From NCBI GenBank assembly GCA_014529385.2, contig CM043954.1, forward strand, positions 92,037,747 through 92,101,746: a stretch of DNA of 64,000 nt, given 5' to 3'. The translations under genes and the position numbers were made by a program. How positions within the stretch are numbered: position 1 is the stretch's first letter; the number at the start of each line of letters is the position of its first letter. Positions 1 to 12,177 of this stretch are shown here, in pieces. The DNA is from Adiantum capillus-veneris. Taxonomy: Eukaryota > Streptophyta > Polypodiopsida > Polypodiales > Pteridaceae. The notes under the pieces are model-generated. The model made no database searches. It was given only the letters and a program-made list of their open reading frames with translations, and was not told the DNA's origin.

Positions 1-17
1 AAATTAGTGAATCATAG

Positions 18-1605
18 TGTAACATTTAATGGCCTAAAAACTTGTGTGTAGCGGAAATTAGCATGAACATAGTGGGCATTTCATTAGAATAGATTCCTAA
101 TGAGAATTACAAGAGTGCTTGGGTGGAGAGAGCAACAAAAAGCATAATACCTAGTTAGATAGCATCAACAATACTTTCAAAAGAGAGAGAAATTAAGCTA
201 TTGACAACATTTGAGGACCGGATTTTCATGGAGCCGGTCCCCCCTCCAAAAGGCTTTGTGTTATGGTTTCTCCCATCAAGACAGACATTGTACAATACAA
301 TTCTTTGTGTTCCTTCAAGACTAGCTAGTGCAATGAAGATGAAAGATTCATGCACTAAGAAAAACACTTAGTAAACACAACTTTAATTATCCCCGTTCTC
401 AAACCCAAGACCTCACACACCTTCAAAGATGGTGAGAGCTAGCAGGGTATGAGAGTAGATTGAGAGGAAGAAGGAGTATCTTACGAGAAAGACGTACATC
501 TCCTCACATATTCACTCATATTAGCATAGCTTTAGCTAAGTAATTACCTTGGTAGAGGAGACGAGCATGCATTGAAGCTTGGCTCTTGGTTGGATTTGCA
601 TACACAAGCCAAGAGTGTGTCGATGTAGGCTTCTATCACACAAGCTTGGAGTAGGTGATGAGCTCTCCATTAAAGCTTGGGAAGAGATAGTCTTCTCTTT
701 CTTCACACATGAGATTGTGTGAGTGTGTGTGTGATAATGCCTTGCAAAAATCAGCCCCCCTCTCTCTCTTGGGCGAGCCCTCTTGCTATTTGCTCTTGCA
801 AGCTCCCCATTGGACCTCCCCAAGTCAAGCCAATAGCTATTAAGCAGCATAAGTGATAGCCTTTTGACATGTGTCCCCCTTTCCCCTTTTGTGAGAGCTT
901 TAGTTAATTTAATAATTAAACTAAACTCTCATTGGACCCCTTTGCCTCCTCGCCAATAGGAATCAGGCAAGCCATTGGGCTCCTGAATGCTCATTGGACC
1001 CCTTGGGAGACTGTCCAATAGTCTTCTAGAGGACTTAATTCTCATTGGTTCTTTTATTAAGTGTTTTTAAATTAATTAAACTAGATTTACTCTAGCCTAA
1101 TTCTCATTGGTCCACCTCCAAGGCCATCCAATAGGAATTGGGTACACCTTGTGGGCATCTGGCCTAGGGAGCTGACATGTGTCCCTCATTCCCTTTGTGT
1201 AAAGGGAGCTTGTGTGTGTGCGTGTGGCTTTATCTCTCATCCCCTAGAAGAAAGGCTCGCCCCCTCCCATGTAGGGATGTACAAAGACTTTTTTGGTCAC
1301 ACACAAAGCATACAATTCCCTTAAGGTTGACCTTTGGACACAACCTTTGAATTTTGGAACCTTAGCATTTTGGAAGTCTTAATGGGCTGAACCTTAGGGT
1401 CTTTTTAGCCCATTGTTGCACATGGATATTTTGCAGATGGCCCCCCCTTGGGATCCCTATTTTCCCTCCTTTGGATCCCTACTGTGGCCGGTCTGCTAGC
1501 TTAACCAATATTCTAGCTTTTTCTCCCCTAGTACTTCCTCATATTAAATGATCAGTTTAACATTAGAAAATCATTTAGGAGAATTAGATATTTATTATTA
1601 TGACA
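18..1605 (-). repeat. 3' LTR of the gypsy element
   Basis: This 1588-bp block matches 6982-8570 almost throughout. On the minus strand it starts TGTCATAATAAT and ends AAATGTTACA, the TG...CA form of an LTR. It carries an array of CCAAT/ATTGG boxes at about 820-1135, a CT/GT-rich stretch around 690-770, and short open frames near 155-367 that are present in every LTR copy and are not supported as genes. Confidence 0.93.
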
Positions 1606-1620
1606 TTGCCTCTCTCTTGA
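1606..1620 (-). other. Polypurine tract of the gypsy element
   Basis: Directly inside the 3' LTR the minus strand reads TCAAGAGAGAGGCAA, a purine run in the place where plus-strand DNA synthesis of LTR retroelements is primed. The equivalent site of the second copy at 52709-52722 has a pyrimidine interruption. Confidence 0.75.
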
Positions 1621-1961
1621 AATCATAGTCGTCCTCGACTATGGTGTAGAGAAGATAAAACATATTCATGAGTCCTTTTCTTAGCCGGTAGAGGATCCCT
1701 ATGTTACCCTACCACATCATTCCATAATGGATGACTAGTCCATTTGGCGCTTGAGAGCCTGAGGCTTCCGCAAGCATGTCTACACAGTAGTCCTATCAGT
1801 CTTCCATAGTAGAGTGACAAGCTCTACTTGGTGTTTGGGAGACGTCGTCTCCGCAAACTTGATCTAAGCATGCATACTACTTCATTTTTGTGCACAATAA
1901 AGAAAAAGAGAGTCTTATAAGACAAAAAACTTTGTTCAATTTTAACATTTTGTACATTTGC

Positions 1962-3480
1962 TTACTCTTGGGAAGCATTGTAAGCATTGACAAGGTTTAG
2001 GTTATCCTTTAATTGTATGCCTTGCATCCATCTAGCATCTTCAAAAGGATAATTCTTAAACTTAATAAGATATCGTCGGATAATCTTACCGCCTCTTAAT
2101 ACCTTGTCTTCATGTCGGAGAATGGACTCGGGCTGCAACACCTCCTCTTGGTCCTCGATCTCCGGTGGGTCTTCAATAGTTGGTTCTTGAGGTGGCTCTC
2201 CTTTATAAGGCTTTAATAGGCTCACATGGAAAGCATTGTGTATGAGCCAATGATTGGGCAACTTGAGTTGATAGGCCATCTCATTGATTGGCCTAAGAAT
2301 CTGGAAGGGACCATAGTACCTTTTTGCTAGTTTAGCATAATACTTTTGGTGGCCCGTAGGATTCTTGCCCTTCGTGTGCCTTAATCGAGCCTTGGGAAAC
2401 TTTAACAAGACCCAATCATTTTCTTTAAAGGCTTGGGCTCTTCTGTACTTGTCAGCAGCAGCAGCCTTTTGCCTTTGCTGTGAGATAGAGATAGCATCCT
2501 TAATCTTTTGAAAAGATTCTTGTAGGTCTCGGCTATACTCATCTGCAGCGAAGATCTTCCCATGTACCTTAAGTAGCAAGGGACTTTTTTATCTTCCCTC
2601 AATTACCTCGAAAGGTGCTTTTCCCGTGGAAGTATGTACAGTGTTATTGTAAGCATACTCCACTAAGGGTAAGTACTTCTCCCATTGGGATCTTTGATCT
2701 ACTTCCGTTACATAGGCTTTTAGTAGATCGAGAATGGTTAGGTTAGCTATTTCACTTTGGCCATCCGTTTGTGGATGATAGGCCGAAGAGAAGTTTAGCC
2801 TTGTCCCTAAATTCTCAAAGAGACCCTTCCAGAAATTACTGGTCATTCTAGGATCTCTATCCGACACTATGGAGATTGGCAAGCCATGGTACTTGAAAAT
2901 TTGTGAAATGAAGAGGGTTGCCATTTGATGGGCTTTGATAGTCTTTTTGACAGGTATAAAATGAGCTTGTTTATCGAACCTGTCTACTATCGTCCATATT
3001 CCCGTATTCCCATGGATAGACTTAGGCAATCCAAAGATAAAATCCATGGATATGCTCTCCCATGGTGAATTAGGGATTGGCAAGGGTTGAAGCAATCCAA
3101 GTTGCTTCCCTCTATCAAATTTGTCTTTTGGCAAACCACACATTTAGAAACATACTCTTCTATGTTCACTTTCATGGTAGGCCAATAGAACTATGTTTCA
3201 ATTCCCTTTAAGGTAGACTGAATCCCTCTATGGCACACATACCGTGGAGCATGAGATTCATACATTACTTTCTCACGTAGTGAGTTAGTAACGCATAGTC
3301 TATTGCCATAGAGAAGATAACCATCTTGTAAAGTAAATGGTTCTTCTTTCTTCGCTAATGCAAGGGCTGAAATCACATCTCTAAAATCGGGATCAATAGC
3401 GTACTCATCTATCATTGAAGATAGATCATTGTGAGTTGCTATGGAAACCGCATTCACTGTCGGCCGTCTTGAGAGTGCAT
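1962..3480 (-). pseudogene. Gypsy integrase with C-terminal chromodomain (broken)
   Basis: Read on the minus strand, an HHCC zinc-binding module lies around 3100-3290 (HRGIQSTLKG then KCVVCQK). It is followed by the integrase core with MDFIFGLPKS, SIVSDRDPR and YHPQTDGQSE, which hold the first two catalytic Asp residues and the conserved region leading to Glu. The C-terminal part has a GPFQI-type GPY/F motif and ends in a chromodomain (about 1970-2150) with ESILRHEDK, RRYLIKFKNYP and DARWM. Chromodomains of such elements are thought to steer integration to particular chromatin. The frame changes near 2585 and 3145, and the piece above 3145 is in another frame, so no full integrase can be made. 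The same region in the copy at 53065-54254 is open and intact over its length. Confidence 0.9.
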
Positions 3481-4770
3481 CAGCTACTTGATTATGCTTG
3501 CCACCAATGTGAGCAATATGAAAATGAAATTGCGAAAGGAAATTCGCCCACCTCATTTGTTTGTCGGAGAGTTTGGTCTGCGTCATGAAGTACTTAAGAC
3601 TTGGTGATCCGTTCGCAGAATGAAAGGAGTCCCCAATAAATAGTGCTTCCATGAGTCTAAGGCATGTAGAACTGCAAGGAGTTCCTTTTCGTATATGCCT
3701 AGAGCTTGCTCAACAGGGTTGAGCCTTCGACTCTCATAGCCTATGGCGTGCCCTTCCTGGAGCAAAACAGCTCCAAGGCAATCACCATAAGCATCACATT
3801 GGACCTCAAATGGTTTTGAGAGATCCGGTAGTGTAAGGACAGGTTGAGAGATAAGCTTTTCGAAAGCATTGTTCTCCTTAGCAGACCATGTATACCTAAC
3901 GCTTTTCTTTGTTAGGTCATGTAATGGTCCCGCAATTTGTGAGAACTTTTCTATCAAGCGTCTATAGTATGCACACATACCTATAAAGCTTCTTAGTTCA
4001 TGAAGATTCCTTGGTTTAGGCCATCCTTTTATTACCTCTAACTTTGATGGATCCATTTGAATGCCATCTTGAGAGATAATATGACCTAAATACTGAATCT
4101 CTTGCAAGAAAAAATCACTTTTCCGTCGATTAACATAAAGTTTATTCTCTCTTAAAACTTGAAATATTACCTAGAGGTGTTGCTTGTGTTCGTCTAATGA
4201 ATTAGAGTAGATGATAATATCATCAAAGAACACTCCAGTGAAGGTTCAATGAGACCTGAACAACTTCTCCATCAAGCGGTTGAATGTGGCTGGTGCATTG
4301 GTCAAGCCAAAAGGCATGACAATGTATTCGTAAAGACCAAATGTGATGCGAAATGCGGTCTTTACAATGTCTTGATCAACTATCCTTATTTGATGATAGC
4401 CACTTTTTAGGTCAATCCTACTGAAGTAGGTCGATCCTTGTAGCTTATCAAATAGGTCTTCTACCCGTGGAACGGGAAACCTATTCTTGATAGTGATCCT
4501 ATTTAGTGCTCTATAGTCGACACACATACGATATGTGTCGTCTTTCTTTTGCACTAATAGCACAGGTGAGCAAAATGGAGATGAGCTAGGCCTAACCATG
4601 CCCTTCTCAACTAACTCATGCACTTGCCGCATAATCTCCTCTTGTTGAGCTTGAGAAACTCTATAAGGGGGTTTGTTAGGCGGTGAACTTCCTGGAAGAA
4701 GTTCAATTGCATGGTCATCATTACCTCGTTTAGGAGGTAGCTCACAAAGGATGTCGTCAATAAAAACATC
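3480..4770 (-). pseudogene. Gypsy reverse transcriptase and RNase H (broken)
   Basis: The RT part (4246-4650) shows [36 protein letters not shown] and [11 protein letters not shown]. The active site reads FFDD rather than YVDD, near 4220, just past a stop. RNase H (3583-3870) follows with a DAYGDCLGAVLLQ motif, KELLAVLHAL and RTDHQ, then the VADALSRRP motif that closes the RT-RH unit near 3470. At least two stops and one frameshift (near 3600) interrupt the reading frame. The order and motifs place it in the Ty3/gypsy group; it would have copied the element RNA into cDNA. Confidence 0.9.
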
Positions 4771-6564
4771 TTAAAAGACATGAAGCCTCAATTTCCCGAT
4801 TAAGGGAGTGACTGAAGCTTCTACACCCTTGAAGGCACTATCTGCGGGTAGGACATCTCCCATCTCGTAGGATTGTATGCCTAGCTTGGTGGCCAACTCT
4901 ATAGATATAAAATTGTGAGTAGAACCAGGGTCAAAGAGAATAAAAGCATCATGTTCTCTTACCTTTCCCCAAGCATGGCATAGAGGAGATCCTTTGTGAT
5001 GATTTTGGTGAGTCTCCTCCTCTTGGATTTCAACCAAGGAAGCTCTAGGAGGATCTTGGCGGTTGTTCTTTTGGGGACAAGCGCGGTACGCATGCCCTTG
5101 TTCGCCGCACTTGAAACACCGGTTATCCTTGCGATAACGCTCAAGCTCTTCAGGAGAGAGTTTGTTCTTACCTTTGTAAACTCCCTTCTCTTTAGCTTTG
5201 TTGGAGTTGCCCTTAGGAGACTTTTGGACATTTTCCTTCCCCTTAGGCTCATTGGAACCCTTGTTTTCCGGGGGCTTATTATTTATTTTAGCCCCCGTTT
5301 GGAAATTGATTCGTGAGGCCACCATAGTATGGTGTATTACCGCCAATATGGTACGTGGCCTTTGGGAGTTGACATACTCCGCCATTTCTTCGGTTAAGCC
5401 CACAAAAAATTGTTGCTTTTGCTCTCCAAAATCCAACTTTTTAAAGATAGTGGCTTTGAGTTGTAGGTCCCAAAACTTGTCTACATATTTGTGGATGGAT
5501 TCATTGGGAGAGAGCTTTAAGCTTCGCCATTCGGTGAGTACTTTGTCTTTGGCATCGATGGCCAAAAACTGCTTCATAATGGAAGCTCTTAAAGCTTTCC
5601 ATGTTCGTGGAGCTTCACCGTTGGCTCGTAGGCTAGACCACCATTGCCTGGCGGCCTTTTGAAAGTGCATAGATACATGGCGTAGCTTAGAGGACTCCGT
5701 GAAGCCCTCATCTCCAAACGCCGCATCAAATTGTTGGATAAAGGCCAAGACTTTGTCCGTAGCACCAAAGGTACCATCATAGGTAAGGAAATAGATGCTC
5801 TTCCCTCCCTCTTTGAATTTCTTCAACTTGGACGACCTCTTCCATGCGGCATAGGATTTCCTATGGCCTCTTCTTTTTGATGGTTCAAAGGTTGCACCAA
5901 CACTTTCTTCAGAAGGTGAAGAATTTGAAGAAGGTGGAGAAGAGGGTGACCTCTTTCTCGCCTTTTTCTTGTCTTGATCTTCGTTGTCTTCACCATCACT
6001 TTCATAAGAGGAAGAGGATGAAGAAGATGGAGAAGAGGGTGTCCTCTTTCTCGCCTTTTTCTTCTCTTGCTTTTTATCATCCCTCTTTGAATTATGGAGT
6101 GGAGAAGAGTGTGATGTTCTTCTCCGCTTCGGTGGTGATGGAGAGCATTTAGCCCACCGTCTTCGTCGAGCCATCTCCGTCGAGGTGGCGGGAGACTCAC
6201 TTCTTTCTCGTTCCTTCGGTGGAGGCTCTGGAATTCTCCTTTGAGAAGGAGATGCATCATCAAGAAGTAAATTCTTGAGCCCTTCGTATGGATTCTCTTC
6301 TTCTTCCCGAATGGGAGAGAGACCTCTTTTGGGAGTCTCACAAGGAGGCTTCCTAGGTGTTCTCTCGTCATGGTGATGTGCTTGGAGAATCCCGTGAGCA
6401 CGGAGCTGCCGTTGCACTTCACTTTGGAGAGATGGATTGCCCATGGCTTGTTGAAGCCTAGAAACAAGATAGTTAACAAGCATTGAAGCATCATTAGTAA
6501 CTTGCTCATGAGCAAAATCAAAGTTATCAACATTAATTTCACTCTCTTTACTATTGTCAACCAT
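4771..6564 (-). CDS. Gypsy gag-protease polyprotein (597 codons open)
   Basis: This is the longest open frame of the element. The N-terminal third is low in order: an Arg/Ser/Lys-rich stretch with two near-identical KKKARKR-PSSP-type repeats and poly-Ser runs. A retrotransposon gag domain follows (about residues 260-400, with AARQWWSSLRAN and LSPNESIHKYVDKFWDLQL). A CCHC zinc knuckle, CFKCGEQGHAYRACP, lies near residue 485. The retropepsin start is seen as FILFDPGSTHNFIS (DxGS type, the usual DT replaced by DP). A stop at 4771 cuts the protease short. Gag would form the particle and bind RNA. The poly-Ser/basic repeats also occur in the copy at 48644-49518, so they belong to the family. Confidence 0.9.
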   Translation of the reverse strand: MVDNSKESEINVDNFDFAHEQVTNDASMLVNYLVSRLQQAMGNPSLQSEVQRQLRAHGILQAHHHDERTPRKPPCETPKRGLSPIREEEENPYEGLKNLLLDDASPSQRRIPEPPPKERERSESPATSTEMARRRRWAKCSPSPPKRRRTSHSSPLHNSKRDDKKQEKKKARKRTPSSPSSSSSSSYESDGEDNEDQDKKKARKRSPSSPPSSNSSPSEESVGATFEPSKRRGHRKSYAAWKRSSKLKKFKEGGKSIYFLTYDGTFGATDKVLAFIQQFDAAFGDEGFTESSKLRHVSMHFQKAARQWWSSLRANGEAPRTWKALRASIMKQFLAIDAKDKVLTEWRSLKLSPNESIHKYVDKFWDLQLKATIFKKLDFGEQKQQFFVGLTEEMAEYVNSQRPRTILAVIHHTMVASRINFQTGAKINNKPPENKGSNEPKGKENVQKSPKGNSNKAKEKGVYKGKNKLSPEELERYRKDNRCFKCGEQGHAYRACPQKNNRQDPPRASLVEIQEEETHQNHHKGSPLCHAWGKVREHDAFILFDPGSTHNFISIELATKLGIQSYEMGDVLPADSAFKGVEASVTPLIGKLRLHVF

Positions 6565-6968
6565 TCTAACAACTTTTAGGTGTAAACATTTTAGGTCTAC
6601 TTTGGCACTTCAAGCCCTAGTTGCTACTCCTCTTTACCCCTTTAGAAAAAGCACTCAAGCTACTGTACCCGCAGCTCGAATACCATTAATTGCAAGGAAT
6701 AGAAGAGAGGGTCTTTTGACACCAAAACAGCACCGGCTCCTGTCAAGCTTCTAATAGCTCAATAGTGGTTAAGCCGTGGGCAAGCCCCGTAGGACTCCAC
6801 TATTCAGACCATAGCTCTCGACGGTGATGCCCCATTAACTGCACGAAGGCAGGCGCACTGCAAGGCTGAAAAATCCCTATTCTACTTACTCACAGGCAAT
6901 TAATAATACCAACCATTTGTAGCTAGCTTGAGGACCTCCCTTCTTGAGCAAGAAAAGAGAAACCTTGA

Positions 6969-6980
6969 GCTCTGATACCA
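6969..6980 (-). other. Primer-binding site, initiator Met tRNA type
   Basis: On the minus strand TGGTATCAGAGC follows the 5' LTR after one spacer base. This is the standard plant iMet-tRNA complement and fixes both the LTR border and the direction of the element. Confidence 0.92.
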
Positions 6981-6981
6981 A

Positions 6982-8570
6982 TGTAACATTTAATGGCCTA
7001 ATAACTTATGTGTAGCGGAAATTAGCATGAACATAGTGGGCATTTCATTAGAATAGATTCCTAATGAGAATTACAAGAGTGCTTGGGTGGAGAGAGCAAC
7101 AAAAAGCATAACACCTAGTTAGATAGCATCAACAATACTTTCAAAAGAGAGAGAAATTAAGCTATTGACAACAGTTGAGGACCGGATTTGCATGGAGCCG
7201 GTCCCCCCTCCAAAAGAATTTGTATTATGGTTTCTCCCATCAAGAGAGACATTGTACAATACAATTCTTTGTGTTCCTTCAAGACTAGCTAGTGCAATGA
7301 AGATGGAAGCTTCATGCACTAAGCAAAACACTTAATCAAACACAACTTGAATTATCCCCGTTCTCAGACCCAAGACCTCACACACCTTCGAAGATGGTGA
7401 GAGTTAGCAGGGTATGAGAGTAGATTGAGAGGAAGAAGGAGTATCTTACGAGAAAGATGTACATCTCCTCACATAATCACTCATATTAGCATAGCTTAGC
7501 TTAGTAATTAGCTTGGTAGAGAAGATGAGCATGCATTGAAGCTTGGCTCTTGGTTGGATTTGCATCCACATGCCAATAGAGTGTTGATGTAGGCTTCTAT
7601 CTCACAAGCTTGGAGTAGGTGATGAGCTCTCCATTAAAGCTTGGGAGGAGATAGAGTATTCTTTCTTCACACATGGTCAAGTGTGAGTGTGTGTGTGTGT
7701 CAATACCAAGCAAAAATCAGCCCCCCCTCTCTCTTGGGCGAGCCGTTCCTGCTAAATTGGTCTGGCTTTTGCCTCATTGGACCTCCCCAAGTCAAGCCAA
7801 TGGGTGTTAAGCAACATAAGTGATAGCCTTCTGACATGTGTCCCCCTTTCCCCTTTTGTGAGAGCTTTAGGTAATTAAATAATTAAACCAAACTCTTATT
7901 GGACCCCTTTGCCTCCTGGCCAATAGGAATCAGGCAAGCCATTGGGCTCCTGAATGCTCATTGGACCCCTTGGGAGACTGCCCAATAGTCTTCTAGGAGA
8001 CTTAATTCTCATTGGTTTCTTTTATTAAATGTTTTTAAATTAATTAAACTAGATTTACTCTAGCTTAATTCTCATTGGTCCACTTCAAGGGTCTTCCAAT
8101 AGGAATTGGGCACCCCTTGTGGGCATCTGGCCTAGGGAGCTGACATGTGTCCCTAATTCCCTTTGTGTAAAGGGAGCCTGTGTGTGTGTGTGGCTTTCTC
8201 TCTCATCCCCTACTAAGTGGGCTCGCCCCCTCCTTTGTAGGCTTTGAAGAAGACTTTTGTACACACACTAAGCATCCAATTTTCCCTAGGGTTGACCTTT
8301 TGGACACAACCTTTGAATTTTGGAACCTTAGCATTTTGGAAGTCTTAATGGGCTGAACCTTAGGGTCTTTTTAGCCCATTGTTGCACATGGCTCTTTTGC
8401 AGATGGCCCCCCCTTTGGATCCCTATTTTCCCTCCTTTGGATCCCTACTGTGGCCGGTCTGCTAGCTTAACCAATATTCTAGCTTTTTCTCCCCTGGCCT
8501 TCCCCACATTAAATGATCAGTTTAATATGAGAAAATCATTTAGGAGAATTAGATATTGATTATTATGACA
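6982..8570 (-). repeat. 5' LTR of the gypsy element
   Basis: A 1589-bp LTR paired with 18-1605. It keeps the TG...CA ends and the CCAAT/ATTGG array (about 7770-8115). It should contain the element promoter upstream of the transcription start in its R region; no convincing TATA box was fixed. Confidence 0.93.
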
Positions 8571-9290
8571 CAGTAATACGCTTGTCGACGGTTTGATTAA
8601 AAGACTTAATGCAATATCAAGTGATTTAAACTTCCACAACTCAAGAAACATCTAGAAAGCAACTAACTTCATTAAATTAAAGATGCCATAACTTATTTAT
8701 ATCAAGATATATACAAAGTTGAGATCTCATTGATGAGCATCTTTTTATTATATCATAATATATACAAAGGTTAGCTTTGCCAAAAATCTAAATGATTCTT
8801 AGAGCCGGATTCCAGGGACATAGTGGTGAAGGGGATCGGGGAGCACCACAGACGGAGAGTGAGAGAGAGAGAAGGAGACACACACACGATGTGGGTGGGG
8901 AGACTGTGAGGTGGCAGCTCCCCCTATACAGTATACTCACTATAAGTATAGGGTAACAGTGGGCGGGATCCCATGACCTGGGCGACCAGTCAAGGCACAT
9001 AGGCCTTAACCCCAACAACCTCAGCCTTATATCTATACCTGGGCCGCAAGTCAAGGCACATAGGCCTTATATCTATACCTGGGCCGCAAGTCAAGGCACA
9101 TAGGCCTTATATCTATACCTAGTTTTTCGCTTTACTTCATTTTTATTTTGTACCTTGACATTGTATTAGATCCACTAAGATTGCAATAGTTTGGACTCAT
9201 ACGGCCTTTTGAAGACTTTTAATATAACATTTCATTTCATTTCATAGAGAGAGAGAGAGAGAGAGAGAGAGGCACATAGGCCTTAACCCT
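8571..9290. repeat. Non-coding stretch with a short tandem repeat
   Basis: No gene is seen. A repeat of about 40 bp containing AAGGCACATAGGCCTTA and ATATCTATACCTGGGCCGC recurs at about 8990-9120 in roughly three copies. A fragment of the same unit reappears at 9271-9288 after a GA run (9246-9271). Confidence 0.6.
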
Positions 9291-9912
<622 letters not shown>

Positions 9913-11591
9913 ACAAACATCACTATGAGAAGTTGCAACGTGCATGTGGCCCGAACTGAACCACCCTTTGGAAACTTAGAATGCTGGATCTTACCCAAAA
10001 TACAGCCTTCACAAACATGTTTGACAGGTGCTTCAATAGGCGGCAATGAAGCAACCATCTGAGATTTTTGCAAACGCAGCAAACTGGCAAAATTCAAATG
10101 ACCAAAACGTGCATGCCAAAGTTTTGCATGTGAAATAGCCCTTGAATCTGCAACAGCATTTGCAAAATTTTGTCCACACTTGTCATACAAAGTGAGCTTA
10201 TACATCCCATGGCACAAAAGGCCAGATGCAATAATTTCATCACCAAAACTGAGATCATGAACTGTACATCTGTCATCCACAAACTTGACTACAAGTCCAA
10301 GTCTAGCAAGTGCCGATATAGACAAGAGATTCTTCTTGATCCCAGGTACATAAAGTGCATCAACAAGTGTGAAGGAATTGCCATTTGTAGCAGTAAGTAC
10401 AACCTTTCCAACTCCCTGAACTGGATAAGAGGCATTGTTGGCACAAGTGACTGAATACCTATGAGGGACAGACTCGAGAGAGGTGAACAATTCACGATGT
10501 GAAGTAATGTGCTTTGTAGCACCACTGTCAAAAGGCCACACATGTGAATCTGCAGCAGCTGACAAGCATGCATCATGGACTACAGGATTGTAATTGCACT
10601 CTACGCTAAAAGCCCATTATGAATCAACATCAACAACACACTCTCCTTTCACAGAAGACTCAACAATGGCTGCATTTGTAGTGGAGCCAGCATTTGCAGT
10701 GGAACCACCCTCTTTCTTCTTAGCCTCTTTGGCCTTCAACTTAGGACACGACTTGATCAATTGATCATTAGCTTTACAATAATGGCAACTCATCTTCTTT
10801 TTGCCCTTATCACCAGAATTGCCAGATGAAGTGCTGCCAGCACAAGCATTAGGAACATAAGTTTTTCCACTCACAGCAGAACCATAAGAAGTGGCTGCAT
10901 TGTTGTTACCACCCTAGTCCTATTTCTTCTGGAAAGTAACTCTTGCAACAGCAATGTTCATAATGCATCAAACTTGACAACTTCGGGATTTCCTTGGGTC
11001 ATCAGTCTCCAAGTACTTGGCGAAAGTCTGGTAGGAATCTAGTAAGGCATCAAGAACAATCTGCACAAGGGAAATGTTTGAAATGACTTCACCTACAGAA
11101 ATAAGTTTCTCATTGATATCCTTGACACCAGCAAGGAAAGTGTCCATATCATCTTCCTCATGCATAATCTTCGACTCCAGCTCTTTACGCAACAAAGCAA
11201 TTTTAGCCTCATTGTGACTTGCATAAAGACCAGCCAATATATCCCAAGCTTGTTTTGCATATTTTGTTAAACGGATGTGAGGAAGAATGGTGCGCTTCAC
11301 AGACAACGCAATCAATGCATGAGACTATGCATCCTTTACATCCCAACGAGCTTGTTCTGTCATAGGCAAAACAACTCTAATAGCAACAATCCTTGCAACA
11401 AGACCTGCAACATCCTCAACATCGCCTGCATCCTCAGAACCAGGACGTACATCAATGCCCTACACAATATTCTAGATGCCCGTTGACACAAGAACATGTT
11501 GCATCATGTAAGCCCAGATAGGGTAATTGTCCCCATCCAACCTGTCCTCAGCAGCAAACATCTTGAACACATCTGTGTTGTTGTCAGCCAT
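9913..11591 (-). pseudogene. Copia gag-protease-pre-integrase (broken)
   Basis: Gag opens with ATG at 11591 (MADNNTDVF, then KFDGDNY-like LDGDNYPIW). A UBN2-type gag region follows at 10968-11315 (AKQAWDILAGLYASHNEAK, RKELESKIM). The CCHC knuckle near 10790 reads CHYCKANDQLIKSCP, in which the expected His is Gln. The retropepsin has WPFDSGATKHIT (DSGA), and the gag-pre-integrase region has LWHARFGHLNFASL and CEGCILGK. Several frame breaks separate these blocks. In this family gag packages RNA and the protease matures the polyprotein; this copy cannot make it. Confidence 0.85.
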
Positions 11592-11937
11592 GGTAAATGC
11601 TGCATTTGATGTGAAAATTGCTCGAAAAGAGGAGAAATGAAGTGAGAACAATGTGCTATATAGCACAAACCGTAGAAGACTGTAAGGCACCTGTTATGCA
11701 AAAAATGGCACTGATAGAAATTCTGCACAAAATGACAAAATAGTCTTTGCAGACCTGTCTGTAGTGGAAACGGAGGCCGAAATGAGCCCGAATCAAAAAT
11801 CTGAGCAGACTGAGCTCTACGAGCCAATCCAAAAAAATTGTCGACTTGCGAACGCTTGCCAAACCTCACTGTAATCGAAGAAAGTGAGTAGGCGTGTGCT
11901 GGAGTAGCTGGCGACTAAGCCCGAGAGGATGTAACTT

Positions 11938-11949
11938 GCTCTGATACCA
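11938..11949 (-). other. Primer-binding site of the copia element
   Basis: TGGTATCAGAGC on the minus strand next to the LTR end, complementary to initiator Met tRNA. Confidence 0.9.
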
Positions 11950-11950
11950 T

Positions 11951-12177
11951 TGTTGGAATTAGGGTTGCAGAGAAATGCACACAGCTTGGAGAAGACGAAG
12001 GAAGCTCAAGGCACATAATAGAGAGTGTGTTACTTAGTGTGCAATGGAAAGATAGATAGCCCTAGAGTGATGGACGTATATACAATGCTCGGGGGGAAAA
12101 ACCTCCTAAAGAGGGAAAAAATGCCCCAGCGGTCCTAGCGTGTTCACACACATCACTACCACATGTATATGGTAACA
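11951..12177 (-). repeat. Copia 5' LTR, 227 bp
   Basis: Minus strand TGTTACCATATAC to CTAATTCCAACA. It matches the LTRs at 22868-23100 (233 bp) and 38765-38906 (142 bp, internally deleted), showing at least two insertions of one short-LTR copia family in this window. Confidence 0.88.

Larger units (their letters stand above)
18..8570 (-). mobile_element. Ty3/gypsy chromovirus-type LTR retrotransposon, decayed full-length copy
   Basis: The element reads on the minus strand from a 5' LTR (6982-8570) through a tRNA-Met primer site, gag with a zinc knuckle, protease, reverse transcriptase, RNase H, integrase and a chromodomain to a 3' LTR (18-1605). The order PR-RT-RH-IN with a C-terminal chromodomain is that of plant chromoviruses. 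The LTRs begin TGTCATAATA and end TGTTACA. The bases outside the two LTRs (CATAG at 13-17 and CAGTA at 8571-8575) do not form a clean target-site duplication. Coding regions contain several stops and frame changes, so it is not autonomous now. Three further partial copies of the family lie at 46636-52708. Confidence 0.93.
9913..12177 (-). mobile_element. Ty1/copia element, 5' half only
   Basis: Minus strand: 5' LTR (11951-12177), Met-tRNA primer site, gag, zinc knuckle, protease and the gag-pre-integrase domain, then an abrupt end at 9912 where a foreign LTR begins. Integrase, RT and the 3' LTR are absent here. The element is itself inserted into an older minus-strand gypsy RT sequence, which breaks off at 12178. 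A close relative makes up 22734-38906. Confidence 0.85.

Noticed and set aside
155-367. A 70-codon frame repeated at 7119, 49656 and 50389
   Set aside because: It lies inside the gypsy LTR, uses a non-ATG start and is conserved only because the LTRs are copies; no sign of selection as protein.
5198-5662. Plus-strand frames opposite the gypsy gag (4996-6152)
   Set aside because: They are shadows of the minus-strand gag-protease frame, which carries recognisable domains.
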